From assembly GCA_008501825.1 (NCBI GenBank), contig QQUA01000004.1, forward strand, positions 267,274 through 331,273: a stretch of DNA of 64,000 nucleotides, given 5' to 3'. The position numbers were made by a program, and so were the translations under genes. The DNA is from Planctomycetota bacterium. GTDB taxonomy: Bacteria > Planctomycetota > UBA1135. Below are positions 56,023 through 63,952 of this stretch, piece by piece (the first letter of the stretch is position 1; each line of letters begins with the position of its first letter). The notes under the pieces are model-generated. The model ran no database searches and was not told where the DNA came from. It worked only from the letters and a program-made list of their open reading frames with translations.

Positions 56023-56439
56023 ATGGACGGCAAACTCCTCCTTCGCATCGCCGGCGGCGCCACTTTGGGCTTCGGCTTGCTGGCCATTTTCTTTCCGTCC
56101 TTCATGGTCGATTACGCCGATTTCAACACCACGGCGGCCCAGTCCTATAGCGAGATTCGGGCGATATTCGGCGGCTTGTTCATCGTCCTGGGAGCGGCGG
56201 TCTTGGCCGGTCCCGGCAGTCCGGCGCGAAAGGCCCGGATCAAGCTGGTCGGCATGGTGTTTTTGGGCTGCATCGCCGGCCGCGTCATCGGCATGATTTT
56301 CGACGGGCCCTTTCACCTCACTCCTTGGGTCGGCTTGCTGTTGGAAGGCGCGGCGGCCTGGTGCATCTTTGCCGGACTGCGCCGGGTGGAGCGACCGGTC
56401 GCGGTGATTAAGGCGAAGGTCGATTCCCCCGCTCCCTGA
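56023..56439 (+). CDS. DUF4345 family membrane protein
   Basis: The protein has 138 residues with four hydrophobic segments (about 6-28, 48-65, 76-92 and 100-120). The QSYSEIRAIFGGLFIVLGAA block is typical of DUF4345, a small membrane family of unknown function. The 3' end overlaps the 3' end of trmJ by 32 bp on the opposite strand. Confidence 0.8.
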   Translation: MDGKLLLRIAGGATLGFGLLAIFFPSFMVDYADFNTTAAQSYSEIRAIFGGLFIVLGAAVLAGPGSPARKARIKLVGMVFLGCIAGRVIGMIFDGPFHLTPWVGLLLEGAAAWCIFAGLRRVERPVAVIKAKVDSPAP

Positions 56440-57136
56440 GCCAGCGGACGTGGCGCAGGATCCGCTCCATCACCCGTAGATCTCGGGCTTCCCAGGATTG
56501 GGCCTGTAACCGGCGGAGGAAGCCGTCCAAATGCTCGGGGTGCTCGCGAAAGTCGGCTCGATCCAGTTCGAACCGGGCTTGATCGGCGGCGCGGCCTTTG
56601 TCGGCGTCGCTGGCCCATCGGGGAGATGGAGGCGAGGCGGGGCGGTCTGAAGAGGCTTCCTCTTGGCGCCGGCATTCGTAGAGCGCCACCGCCACGGCGT
56701 GGGACAGGTTCAGCGAGCTCATGCCCGCGGTAGGAATGGTCACCAGGTGGCCGCAGGCTTCCACCTCGTCGGCCTCGAGACCGCGATCTTCCCGGCCGAA
56801 GACCAAGGCCGGGAAGGCCTCCGGCCCGAAGCTTCGTAGCAGAGCCGGGAGTTCGGCCAAGGGCAACGGCCGGCGTTGCCGTCCTCGCCGGGCAGTGAAG
56901 CCGATGGCTTGGGTGCAGCCGGCCAGGGCTTCGGCCAGGGTGTCGGTCCGGCCCAGGGCTTCCAGGTGGCTTCGAGCCGGAGCCCCGGTGCGCTCGGCCT
57001 CGGTGTCCCGCCAATGGGTGCCGCCGACCTGAATGGCATCCTCGACGCCGAAATTGGCCAGCACCCGTGCGATGAAACCGAGATTGGCCGGGATTTGCGG
57101 CTCCACCAGGACCACCCGAAGGGCTTGGGCTACCAT
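56408..57136 (-). CDS. trmJ: tRNA/rRNA methyltransferase, TrmJ/SpoU type
   Basis: The protein has 242 residues from the ATG at 57136. SPOUT motifs: VVLVEPQIPANLGFIARVL (motif 1), LVFGREDRGLEADEVE (motif 2), TIPTAGMSSLNLSHAVAVALYE (motif 3, knot and SAM site). This is the TrmJ type that makes 2'-O-methyl at tRNA position 32. It starts only six bases from the divergent cupin start, so each promoter must lie inside the other gene. Confidence 0.88.
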   Translation of the reverse strand: MVAQALRVVLVEPQIPANLGFIARVLANFGVEDAIQVGGTHWRDTEAERTGAPARSHLEALGRTDTLAEALAGCTQAIGFTARRGRQRRPLPLAELPALLRSFGPEAFPALVFGREDRGLEADEVEACGHLVTIPTAGMSSLNLSHAVAVALYECRRQEEASSDRPASPPSPRWASDADKGRAADQARFELDRADFREHPEHLDGFLRRLQAQSWEARDLRVMERILRHVRWLRERGNRPSP

Positions 57137-57142
57137 GACTTG

Positions 57143-57556
57143 ATGGCTGAGAAGTTGCAACGCGCCCACGTCGACCTGGACCAGCTCCGGGGCATTGAAT
57201 TTTGCTGGAAGGCTTTGGGCCTAGAAGGCCACGGAGTCAGTTTCATGCGCTTGATGCCGGGCGAAGGCCAGCCGTTCTGGCACAGCCACGAAGCCCAGGA
57301 GGAAGCCTACTTCGTGCTCGAGGGCGAGGCTACCTTGCGGGCCGACGACCAGGAGATGGTGCTGGGCCGGGGCGACGCAGTGCGAGTGGCGCCGGAAGTG
57401 GTCCGGACCTTGGGGAACCAAGGTTCCGAGCCCTGTTTGATCCTGTGTACCGGCGCCCTGCCGGCACCGGAGGGTTCGTTCCGGTCCCGGGTAGCCCTGA
57501 TTTCCGACGGCAAGCGCCGCAAGGACCTCGGCGTGCCGGAGTGGTCCGCCGGGTGA
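57143..57556 (+). CDS. Cupin domain protein
   Basis: The protein has 137 residues from the ATG at 57143; the longer upstream frame is antisense to trmJ. Cupin motif 1 (HSHEAQEEAYFVLEGEATL) and motif 2 (LGRGDAVRVAPEVVRTLGN) are present. His at the start of motif 1 and Glu could bind a metal, although the motif-2 His is replaced by Arg. The substrate is unknown. Confidence 0.82.
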   Translation: MAEKLQRAHVDLDQLRGIEFCWKALGLEGHGVSFMRLMPGEGQPFWHSHEAQEEAYFVLEGEATLRADDQEMVLGRGDAVRVAPEVVRTLGNQGSEPCLILCTGALPAPEGSFRSRVALISDGKRRKDLGVPEWSAG

Positions 57557-57632
57557 GCCGGCCGGCAGCTTCGGCTGTGGATTCCATTCGCCGCTTCTAG
57601 GTCCTTTCGAAGAAATCTCCTCAAATAGGGTC

Positions 57633-57662
57633 TTGGCGGGAAGTCCCCCCCACCGATATACT
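57633..57662 (+). promoter_or_regulatory. Sigma-70-like promoter of tRNA-Asn
   Basis: TTGGCG (57633-57638) and TATACT (57657-57662) are 18 bases apart, 13 bp before the mature tRNA 5' end. Confidence 0.7.
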
Positions 57663-57675
57663 TCCCGCCCTCAAA

Positions 57676-57751
57676 TCCCCGATAGCTCAGTTGGTAGAGC
57701 AGCTGACTGTTAATCAGCTTGTCGTAGGTTCAAGTCCTACTCGGGGAGCCA
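57676..57751 (+). tRNA. tRNA-Asn (GTT)
   Basis: A complete cloverleaf: acceptor TCCCCGA with TCGGGGA, D-loop AGCTCAGTTGGTAGAGC, anticodon arm GCTGA-CTGTTAA-TCAGC with anticodon GTT, T-loop GGTTCAAGTCC, discriminator G and an encoded CCA. It marks the left edge of an accessory region. Confidence 0.97.
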
Positions 57752-57758
57752 AAACACG

Positions 57759-57792
57759 AAAGGCCGCTGGAGCGATCCGGCGGCCTTTTTTG
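57759..57792 (+). terminator. Terminator after tRNA-Asn
   Basis: AGGCCGC pairs with GCGGCCT, followed by TTTTTT. Confidence 0.88.
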
Positions 57793-57859
57793 CTTTTGCG
57801 GTCGGCCGTGGGGCGCATTTCTACAGCTGGACGACATCTCAGACCCGAGGGCAGCGGCG

Positions 57860-57976
57860 TGACCTGATCCCCGAAAAATGGACCAAAGATTATCCGAATT
57901 TCTCATAAAGGAGAGGAAGTCGGAATGAAGAGATCCAAGTTCAGTGACCAGCAGATCGCCACGGCCCTCATCCTGG
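57860..57976 (+). pseudogene. IS3-family remnant: left end and start of orfA
   Basis: The stretch begins with an end typical of IS3-family elements (TGACCTGATCCCCGAAAAAT), then a GGAG site and an ATG at 57925. This encodes MKRSKFSDQQIATAL, the start of an OrfA transposase. After about 16 codons it runs into the 3' end of the VOC gene on the other strand. Nothing else of the element remains here. Confidence 0.8.
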
Positions 57977-58765
57977 CACCAACGCCAGGCACGCCCCTAC
58001 CGGATCCTGGATCACCGCACAGACGGACTCCCCATCGGCCCCCTGGGTCGCCTTGATGATGGTGCCCCCTTCGTCTTCCACGCGGCGGAGACTCTCGGCA
58101 AGGTCTCCAACGGGGAGGTAGATCAACCAGGTCGGCGGCAGCCCGAGGTTGGCACCGCGCGCATGACAGATGCCCGCCGCCGAGTTTCCGTCATCGCCGA
58201 GCATGTTGTAGTCGGCGTAGCGTTCACCCTCGCTCCCCATCTCGACATCCTGCACCGACCAGCCCACGACCTGCCGGTAGAAGTCACGGATTGCCGAAGC
58301 GTCGGAGACAGTCAGGTCGAGCCAGGAGATGTGGCCCACGCCGGTCACCGCGCCGGCCGATGGACTCTCCTCGGCTGAGGGCATCGCCTCCGCAGGGACG
58401 ACCGGGATGATTCCGAACGCCGCCCCGGTCGGATCGAGCAGCACAGCCCATTGGCTCTTCCCCTCGTCATCCTTGCCATGCATGAGCTCGCTTCCGCCCA
58501 GTGCCGACGCACGATCGGCGCTGGCTGCGACATCGGCAACCTGAATGTGCGGCATCCATTGGAGCGGAAGATTGGAATACTCGGCGCTTTGTGCGCCCAA
58601 TCCGATGATCGGCATCCCACGGTTGTTCATCAGGTCTTCGCGCCAGAGCGGATTCTCACCCGTGGTGAGGACACGTGAGTAGAAGCGCACTTCGCGTTCG
58701 TGTTCGGGAACGGCGATGTCGGCACTGAGGATGCCGCCGACGCGAGGAGAAAAGAGATCACTCAT
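57968..58765 (-). CDS. VOC family protein (glyoxalase-like, two domains)
   Basis: The protein has 265 residues from the ATG at 58765. Two tandem VOC units occur, at about 10-130 (GGILSADIAVPEHEREVRFYS, MPHIQVADVAASADRA, LLDPTGAAFGII) and about 145-265 (GHISWLDLTVSDASAIRDFY, LIYLPVGDLAESLRRV, VIQDPVGACLALV). The fold binds a metal and handles small electrophiles or antibiotics; the substrate is unknown. The 3' end abuts the IS3 remnant, so the natural stop may have been affected, but both domains are complete. Confidence 0.85.
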   Translation of the reverse strand: MSDLFSPRVGGILSADIAVPEHEREVRFYSRVLTTGENPLWREDLMNNRGMPIIGLGAQSAEYSNLPLQWMPHIQVADVAASADRASALGGSELMHGKDDEGKSQWAVLLDPTGAAFGIIPVVPAEAMPSAEESPSAGAVTGVGHISWLDLTVSDASAIRDFYRQVVGWSVQDVEMGSEGERYADYNMLGDDGNSAAGICHARGANLGLPPTWLIYLPVGDLAESLRRVEDEGGTIIKATQGADGESVCAVIQDPVGACLALVPG

Positions 58766-59072
58766 GGTTCGCGTTCGAAGGCACATGGGTTGACGTTCGG
58801 GGGATCATGCGAGGGCGGCCTTACGGGGTGGGCGTTCAGCGGGGCGCGAAGCGCGCTCAGGCTTCCGGGAGCCACGAGCCTCAGGGTAAGTTATCGCGGC
58901 CGCCTCCCGCGTCGTGTCCGGAAACTCGGCTCAACCGCAGGAACCAATCGCAGGAAGGGTGAGGCATGGCCATACCGCCTAGACGACGACTGAGCCAGAG
59001 GCCCCCGGCTTCACGACCAGCGTCCTGCTTGGAACCCGGAAGCTAGCTTGCGAAATGGAGCTTTTCACGATT

Positions 59073-59096
59073 CAAGTTCGGCTTGGGGAGCCAAAA
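59073..59096 (+). repeat. Imperfect direct repeat of tRNA-Asn 3' end (possible att site)
   Basis: This matches 57731-57754 (T-loop to CCA plus AAAA) at 20 of 24 positions, with 12 consecutive identical bases (GGGGAGCCAAAA). It has no complete cloverleaf in front. It could be an old attachment site or the end of a decayed tRNA gene. Confidence 0.5.
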
Positions 59097-59098
59097 TC

Positions 59099-59137
59099 AA
59101 GCAGGGCCTCGCGACACAGCCGCGGGGCCCTGTTTTC
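59099..59137 (+). terminator. Strong rho-independent terminator
   Basis: CAGGGCCTCGCG pairs with CGCGGGGCCCTG (one G-T pair) and is followed by TTTTC. It lies right after the tRNA-like fragment, as a tRNA terminator would. Confidence 0.85.
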
Positions 59138-59272
59138 ATTGGTGGGAGGACGCCGGCGAGGGGCGATTGCAAGACGCGACGACTCTTCGATGGCTCGGTT
59201 TGCGATGGACCGCAGCACGCTGAGAGAGAAGTAACTCTATGCAACATATAACGTTACGTCGATCTCTGGCCT

Positions 59273-59935
59273 TTACGAATCTTGGAGGCCACGCAGCAGT
59301 GCGGCCGCGTAGTCTCGCATCGTGCGCTTGAAGTCCAGCCGCATCGACGCGAACTCGGGCTTCGCCAGTACTTGTTCGACGACCGGCGCCGGATGGCAGT
59401 GGGGCCAAGCCCCGCTTGCCGCCATGATCAGCATCGCCAAACAAGAGGATGCTTGGTCGGTTGAGAAAGCAGGAAGTGCTGTGCCCAACGCCGAGACGGC
59501 GGGCTTCACAGCGGCCAGGAATTCCCGCTTGAACGCTATGACCGTGTCCGGGCCAACGTTGTGTTCCAGCACCGTGGCGAGGGCTCCAATCAGAGCGCAG
59601 AACCGCCGGCGCTTTGCGATCGTCTCCGCGAACGCCTTCGAGATGGCGTCAACGTCGCCCGTTCCAGCGAGTCTCCTGAGCCGCCTCTGGAATACGTGAG
59701 CCCAGGAGTCCACTTCTTCGAGCAGAAGATGGAGGAGGATGGCCTCTCGGCTTTCGAAGTAGCGGTAGATGTTCGCTTTGGAGATCCCCGCTTCGCGTGC
59801 AATCGCGTTCAGGCCTGTCTCTTCTAGCCCGTTCTCATCGAGAAGCGACGCCGCAGCCTGGAGGATTGCGGCTCGGCGCTCCTCCTTTTGTTCGGGCTGC
59901 CGGGCCCGTTGCCAGCTCGTCTTCTTCCTTGCCAT
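59273..59935 (-). CDS. TetR family transcriptional regulator
   Basis: The protein has 220 residues. The TetR helix-turn-helix lies at about 22-65 (AILQAAASLLDENGLEETGL, AIAREAGISKANIYRYFESR). The C-terminal ligand-binding part is helical and variable. It is divergent from the SDR gene at 60067, with a 7-1-7 palindrome between them, so it very likely represses that gene and itself, with an unknown small-molecule inducer. Confidence 0.92.
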   Translation of the reverse strand: MARKKTSWQRARQPEQKEERRAAILQAAASLLDENGLEETGLNAIAREAGISKANIYRYFESREAILLHLLLEEVDSWAHVFQRRLRRLAGTGDVDAISKAFAETIAKRRRFCALIGALATVLEHNVGPDTVIAFKREFLAAVKPAVSALGTALPAFSTDQASSCLAMLIMAASGAWPHCHPAPVVEQVLAKPEFASMRLDFKRTMRDYAAALLRGLQDS

Positions 59936-59967
59936 GCAGTTGCTTTCAGGTGGGTTCTCGCCACGCT

Positions 59968-59997
59968 TGACGGCGATTTTAGGCTACGGCTTGATAA
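59968..59997 (+). promoter_or_regulatory. Candidate promoter of the SDR gene
   Basis: TTGACG and TTGATA are 18 bases apart, upstream of the operator. The -10 is poor, so confidence is low. Confidence 0.35.
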
Positions 59998-60006
59998 AAA
60001 ACCATC

Positions 60007-60057
60007 GGTCACTTAAACTGAGCGCCCATCAAGTGACCACTGGTCACCTAAACTGAG
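60007..60057. promoter_or_regulatory. TetR operator region
   Basis: A perfect 7-1-7 palindrome (GTGACCA C TGGTCAC, 60033-60047) overlaps the second of two direct repeats. These are GGTCACTTAAACTGAG (60007-60022) and GGTCACCTAAACTGAG (60042-60057), 35 bp apart and differing at one base. Each repeat carries a GGTCAC half-site. This is a typical position for TetR binding between divergent genes. Confidence 0.8.
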
Positions 60058-60066
60058 GAAGACCCC

Positions 60067-60882
60067 ATGAGCAAGACCATTCTGATCACCGGCGCGTCGA
60101 GCGGCATCGGCAAGGCCACGGCCAAGTTTTTCCAGCGGGAGGGATGGAATGTCATCGCGACGATGCGCACTCCCCAAAAGGAGGAAGAATTGACCAAGCT
60201 GGATAACGTCTTGGTTACTCGCCTTGATGTGCAAGATTCCGCGTCAATCGCATCCGCCGTCGAAGAGGGCATGGCCCGATTCGGCAAGGTCGACGTGCTC
60301 TTGAACAACGCGGGCTACGGTTCCTATGGAGTCCTTGAGGCCACGCCGCCCGAGAAGATGCGGCGTCAGTTCGACGTGAACGTCCTCGGCCTATTGGAAA
60401 CTACGAAGGCCGTGATCCCGCACTTTCGCGCCAACAAGGACGGGGTCATTATCAACATCTCTTCGATCGGCGGAAAGATGACGTTCCCGCTCGGGACGCT
60501 CTATCACGGAACGAAGTTCGCCGTTGAGGGGCTCTCCGAGGCATTGAGCTTCGAGATGGAAGAGATCGGCGTGAAGGTCAAGCTCGTCGAACCAGGGATG
60601 ATCAAGACCGACTTTGGTGGCCGCTCCTTCGATTTCAACAACGACGAAGGTCTCGCAGAGTACCAACCGCTTGTCGGAAAGCTCATGGCAGCGATGGTGC
60701 CCCTTGCTTCAGGCGGCTCGGAGCCCGAGTTGGTTGCGCAGGTTATCTATGAGGCTGCAACTGATGGAACCAACCAGCTTCGCTACACGGCAGGCCCCGA
60801 CGCAGACGCGATCGTGGCCAACCGCAAGGCAGCCGATGATGCGACGTTCCTCGCGGGTATCAAGAACCAGTTTGGACTGTAG
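60067..60882 (+). CDS. SDR family oxidoreductase under TetR control
   Basis: The protein has 271 residues. Motifs: TGASSGIGKAT (cofactor), NNAGYGSYG, ISSIGG with the catalytic Ser, and YHGTKFAVEG with Tyr and Lys. It is a classical SDR with NADP(H) likely. It starts 10 bp after the second repeat of the operator. The substrate is unknown; TetR-SDR pairs of this kind are often mobile. Confidence 0.92.
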   Translation: MSKTILITGASSGIGKATAKFFQREGWNVIATMRTPQKEEELTKLDNVLVTRLDVQDSASIASAVEEGMARFGKVDVLLNNAGYGSYGVLEATPPEKMRRQFDVNVLGLLETTKAVIPHFRANKDGVIINISSIGGKMTFPLGTLYHGTKFAVEGLSEALSFEMEEIGVKVKLVEPGMIKTDFGGRSFDFNNDEGLAEYQPLVGKLMAAMVPLASGGSEPELVAQVIYEAATDGTNQLRYTAGPDADAIVANRKAADDATFLAGIKNQFGL

Positions 60883-61065
60883 GCCGGCGTGGACAAGGGC
60901 AAGTGAAACCGTCGGGAGCATTCCATTGAGGAACAGAAAGATGAAAGCAAAAGATGCTTTTGGCTAACTGAAGCCGGAAGCATGGGCCGCGAGAAACCTG
61001 AATACCTGGAACGCCAGGGTCTTTTCGGGGTCATTTTCCGGGCACCGTTTGCCGTTGCGATTCCG

Positions 61066-61353
61066 GCCAGTCTGCTGGTGATCGAACACGTCCCCACCAA
61101 GTATCCCTGCAAACAATGCCAGGACGGTGTCGCGATCGCTCCGTTACCGAATCGCCCAATCGCCAAGGGCAAGCCGGGGCCGGGACTGCTGGCGAAAACG
61201 GTGGTCGCCAAATATGCCGACCACCATCCTTTGCACCGCCAGCAGAAGATTTACCAGCGAGAAGGGCTGGACGTCCCCAAATCCACGCTTTGCGATTGGA
61301 TTGCGGCATCCGCTCAGCTCTTGAAGCCGATTTCCTTGGAAATCAAACGCTAA
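61066..61353 (+). pseudogene. IS66 TnpC transposase fragment
   Basis: Residues reading PASLLVIEHVPTKYPCKQC through AIYQ-like and KSTLCDWIAASAQLLKP are characteristic of the IS66 TnpC zinc-finger and first catalytic region. The fragment lacks the N-terminal part and everything after about 95 residues, and its 3' end abuts TnpB on the other strand. An open frame extends upstream to 60982 without TnpC similarity. Confidence 0.82.
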
Positions 61354-61565
61354 ATCCTGCAATCCAACAAGCAATAGCCGCTTCGATCCCACCATAGGAC
61401 TTTCAAGCGATTGCGGCTGCGGTTGCAGAAGACGAATAGGTGACCGCTGAGCGGATCTTCTCCGATCACCCGTTTGGTCGCCTGCGCCAGAGTATCGAAG
61501 GACTTGCGCATGTCGGCGGCGCCTGCGGCCAAGAAGATCCGCACCGAAGAAGGGATGGCTAGCAC
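61350..61565 (-). pseudogene. IS66 TnpB fragment
   Basis: A GTG start at 61565 overlaps the TnpA stop. It encodes IPSSVRIFLAAGAADMRKSF and SGHLFVFCNRSRNRLKVL, typical of TnpB, but it stops after about 71 residues instead of about 115. The 3' end is cut at the junction with the opposing TnpC fragment. Confidence 0.85.
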
Positions 61566-61909
61566 GAAAGCGCTTGCAGGAAGGCGGCCAACTCGTTTGT
61601 GGCAATGGAAAGGGGAAAGCGTAGCTTGATGCCGTTTGGCAGCTCGATTTCTAGGCGGTGCGGGGAAGCCAAACTCGTGTTTTGGCGAACTTCGAGGAAG
61701 GCTGGATTTCTGGGAGCTTGTCCTTCGGTTTTGTCCAGGCTCAGCTTGCGGATTCGCTGCGACCAGTAATGCAGCGTGCTCATGGGGATGTCCTTGTCCT
61801 TGGCCACTTGCTTCAGGGTCAGGCCCTTTTGCTTCTTTTCCTGGAGCAGGTCGCGGAAGAATTCCAGACGGCCCTCGGTTAGGATATGAGGGGAACGATT
61901 TCGAGTCAT
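61559..61909 (-). CDS. IS66 TnpA accessory protein
   Basis: The protein has 116 residues from the ATG at 61909. It has a helix-turn-helix near 20-50 (FFRDLLQEKKQKGLTLKQVA, IPMSTLHYWSQ) and a C-terminal PNGIKLRFP strand, as in IS66 TnpA. It appears complete, but its partners are broken, so the element cannot transpose on its own. Confidence 0.85.
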   Translation of the reverse strand: MTRNRSPHILTEGRLEFFRDLLQEKKQKGLTLKQVAKDKDIPMSTLHYWSQRIRKLSLDKTEGQAPRNPAFLEVRQNTSLASPHRLEIELPNGIKLRFPLSIATNELAAFLQALSC

Positions 61910-61984
61910 GAAATCTATCCTGATGTCCAATATTCGTCGGCGAAAGGCGGGGTCTAGCGGACGGATACCGTTGAAGCAGCTCGG

Positions 61985-62120
61985 TCGAGGAAGTGGATTT
62001 CGACTGATACCGGATGGTCGAGCGATGAGCCCCCAAGAGCTCGCAACTTTTACGCTGGCTTCGACCCTTCCTTTCGGTCAGGAATTTCACCACCTTGCGC
62101 TGGGGCTGAACACCTACCAC
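61985..62120 (-). pseudogene. IS3-family orfB, 5' fragment
   Basis: In the -1 frame relative to orfA, residues RKVVKFLTERKGRSQRKSCE and LLGAHRSTIRYQ match the start of OrfB transposases. The similarity ends about 45 residues in, where IS66 sequence takes over, so the catalytic domain is missing. Confidence 0.78.
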
Positions 62121-62380
62121 TTTTTTTGAAGAGCGGCCTTGACCGCTTCGAGATCAAGCATGAGCTCTGCCACCATCTTTTTCAGCTTGCGATTCTCCTC
62201 CTCAAGCTGCTTGAGCCGCTTAACGTCGCTGGTTTCCATGCCGGCGTATTTCGACTTCCAGCGGTAGTAGGTCTGACGGCTCATGCCGTATTTGCGAAGC
62301 AAATCGTTTACGGAAACGCCTGCCTCCGCCTCCCGAAGGATCGCGACAATCTGTTCTTCTGTGTAACGACTTTTCTTCAT
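62114..62380 (-). CDS. IS3-family OrfA
   Basis: The protein has 88 residues from the ATG at 62380. It has an HTH (EEQIVAILREAEAGVSVNDL, KYGMSRQTYYRWKSKY) followed by a leucine zipper (RLKQLEEENRKLKKMVAEL). The end carries an A-AAA-AAG slippery heptamer (62120-62126, minus strand) that would shift ribosomes into OrfB. The OrfA is intact; the OrfB is not. Confidence 0.9.
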   Translation of the reverse strand: MKKSRYTEEQIVAILREAEAGVSVNDLLRKYGMSRQTYYRWKSKYAGMETSDVKRLKQLEEENRKLKKMVAELMLDLEAVKAALQKKW

Positions 62381-62419
62381 CCGGGCCTCGTCTGTTCGGC
62401 CGAGATGTCTCATTCTAAA

Positions 62420-62445
62420 CGGATCGATTTCGGGGGATCGGGTCA
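62420..62445 (-). repeat. IS3-family terminal inverted repeat
   Basis: On the minus strand this reads TGACCCGATCCCCCGAAAT, similar to the end at 57860. It lies 40 bp before orfA and marks the outer end of this IS3 copy. Confidence 0.75.
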
Positions 62446-62587
62446 AAAGCTTTCCGTATTTTTGAGAAGGCTTCTAGTGGGAAGGTGGAACGAACACGGT
62501 CGCCGTGAATGGACCTTCGCCAATTTTCGCGTATGTCGCAGCCCTGTTTCGGGCAGTGTTGTTCGCAAGCGTGAACTCCAAAACCTA

Positions 62588-63952
62588 TTACTTGGCACGA
62601 AGAGCTTGAGGCTCGCTAACGCCAGGCAGTCTGACGAGGATTCTTCTTTCAGGCGGTGCTGAATCTGCCCGTTGGTCTAGTTTATCAGCAAGGTCAAAGA
62701 GCGAAGCGGAAATTGTTCTCAGCCGCGTGGCGAATGATGCAAAGTCATTCTCGATGTGACCAGGTATCTGGAGCTCCTGAGGAGTATTAAGTTTCTCATT
62801 CACGTGACCGTGTGAGACAGAAATGTCGTAACCTAGAGAACGAAGATTGGAAAGATGCGCATTAACACTAAGATCAGCACTTGAAAGACTCTGGTGCAGT
62901 ACGCGGGTGTTCTCAATGTCTACCACTATCCCATTCACGAACGCTGGTAGGTCACGATACATTGGGTTGGAGCGGTTAAGAAAGCCCCACATACCTTCCT
63001 TACTTGCAGGTTCCCGAATCTTCCCAAACTCAGCGCCCACAACTCTGCTCTTTCCTTCGAGTTCCATTGCCCGGCGTCGCAATAAATCCGACACGGCGGT
63101 ATTGAAGTCGTACTTGACGCGGATGCGAGCTTTGCCGCCAAGATCATCAAGATAGAGTACCTTAAGGGACCGAGTGATCTGCCTCCCGGAATTCAAGAAT
63201 ACCTCGAATCGTCGGCCTCCGACCTCACAATAAACCCGAGGAGCCCCTCCATCCTTTGCAGTCGCGGCAGCAAGAAACACACGATTAAATTCGAATGCAT
63301 CGACTGCTTCAAGAGTTGTGCCAGGCTCTATAGGGAAGGGTTTCTCGTCCAAGACACAGTCAAAGAATGCGGAAGGTAGCTTGCGTCTCGACGGAGAAGT
63401 CTCTGGAATTCCCAACCGCACCGTCATCTTCCTAAGCTCTGGTAGAGTTGCTACTTTTGTGAGATCAATTGAGCCAGGGTTCGTTATGTAGAAGTGCAGG
63501 TCTATCCTCTGAAGTTGATCACAACCCGATAATTCTTCGAATTGAGGAACACTTTGGTCCGCCTTGCAATGAATTCTAAGGCCTTCTGCTCTGGTGAGTT
63601 TTTTCAATGGCAAGAAATTCATCAGAGTTCGTGCTTCAATGTCGATGTTGGTTGTTTTGGTAGCAAGAACGAATGCGGCTTGTTCAATATTCCCTCCAGT
63701 CCCAGGAATGGAGCCAAGCAGATCCAGAAGTAACTCATATTCCCATGAGTCCCCAGCCTGTTTTCGATCTCTGTTTTCTTGGAGCCAGCGATAGATTGTC
63801 CATGCACTCGGATCTTGATCCACCATTGGATATAAAGCCTTCGAATATTTAAGATAAAAAGGGGCGATATTAAGTAATCGTCCGGTCTCCCCATCTTTCT
63901 GTGCTCGCCCCCGTCTGTCATGATTCAATCTCCTCTGGAAAGAAAGCATCAT
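62588..63952 (-). CDS. Protein of unknown function, lower-GC
   Basis: Up to 454 residues from the ATG at 63952. The frame stays open to the right edge, and an AGAGGAG site at 63929-63935 instead points to a TTG at 63928 or to an out-of-frame ATG, so the start is unresolved. I do not recognise the family. Residues about 95-175 have leucine-spaced strands (LPLKKLTRAEGLRIH, LQRIDLHFYI, LPELRKMTVRLG) reminiscent of leucine-rich repeats. The C-terminal part has a mixed region and a helical stretch near 405-425 (FATRLRTISASLFDLADKL). There is no signal peptide. Base composition is visibly lower in GC than the rest, which suggests recent transfer. It follows IS remnants. Confidence 0.6.
   Translation of the reverse strand: MMLSFQRRLNHDRRGRAQKDGETGRLLNIAPFYLKYSKALYPMVDQDPSAWTIYRWLQENRDRKQAGDSWEYELLLDLLGSIPGTGGNIEQAAFVLATKTTNIDIEARTLMNFLPLKKLTRAEGLRIHCKADQSVPQFEELSGCDQLQRIDLHFYITNPGSIDLTKVATLPELRKMTVRLGIPETSPSRRKLPSAFFDCVLDEKPFPIEPGTTLEAVDAFEFNRVFLAAATAKDGGAPRVYCEVGGRRFEVFLNSGRQITRSLKVLYLDDLGGKARIRVKYDFNTAVSDLLRRRAMELEGKSRVVGAEFGKIREPASKEGMWGFLNRSNPMYRDLPAFVNGIVVDIENTRVLHQSLSSADLSVNAHLSNLRSLGYDISVSHGHVNEKLNTPQELQIPGHIENDFASFATRLRTISASLFDLADKLDQRADSAPPERRILVRLPGVSEPQALRAK

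Larger units (their letters stand above)
58766..59272. other. Non-coding accessory gap
   Basis: About 500 bp with no credible gene. It contains a sequence like a tRNA 3' end (59073-59096) and a strong terminator (59099-59137). The rest shows nothing recognisable. Confidence 0.5.

Noticed and set aside
58930..59092. A second tRNA gene ending at 59092
   Set aside because: Only the last ~20 bases look like a tRNA; no D-arm or anticodon arm can be folded upstream.
63622..63921. 99-residue minus-strand frame with a good ribosome binding site
   Set aside because: It overlaps the larger frame, which has more protein-like composition; kept only as a warning about the start or a frameshift.
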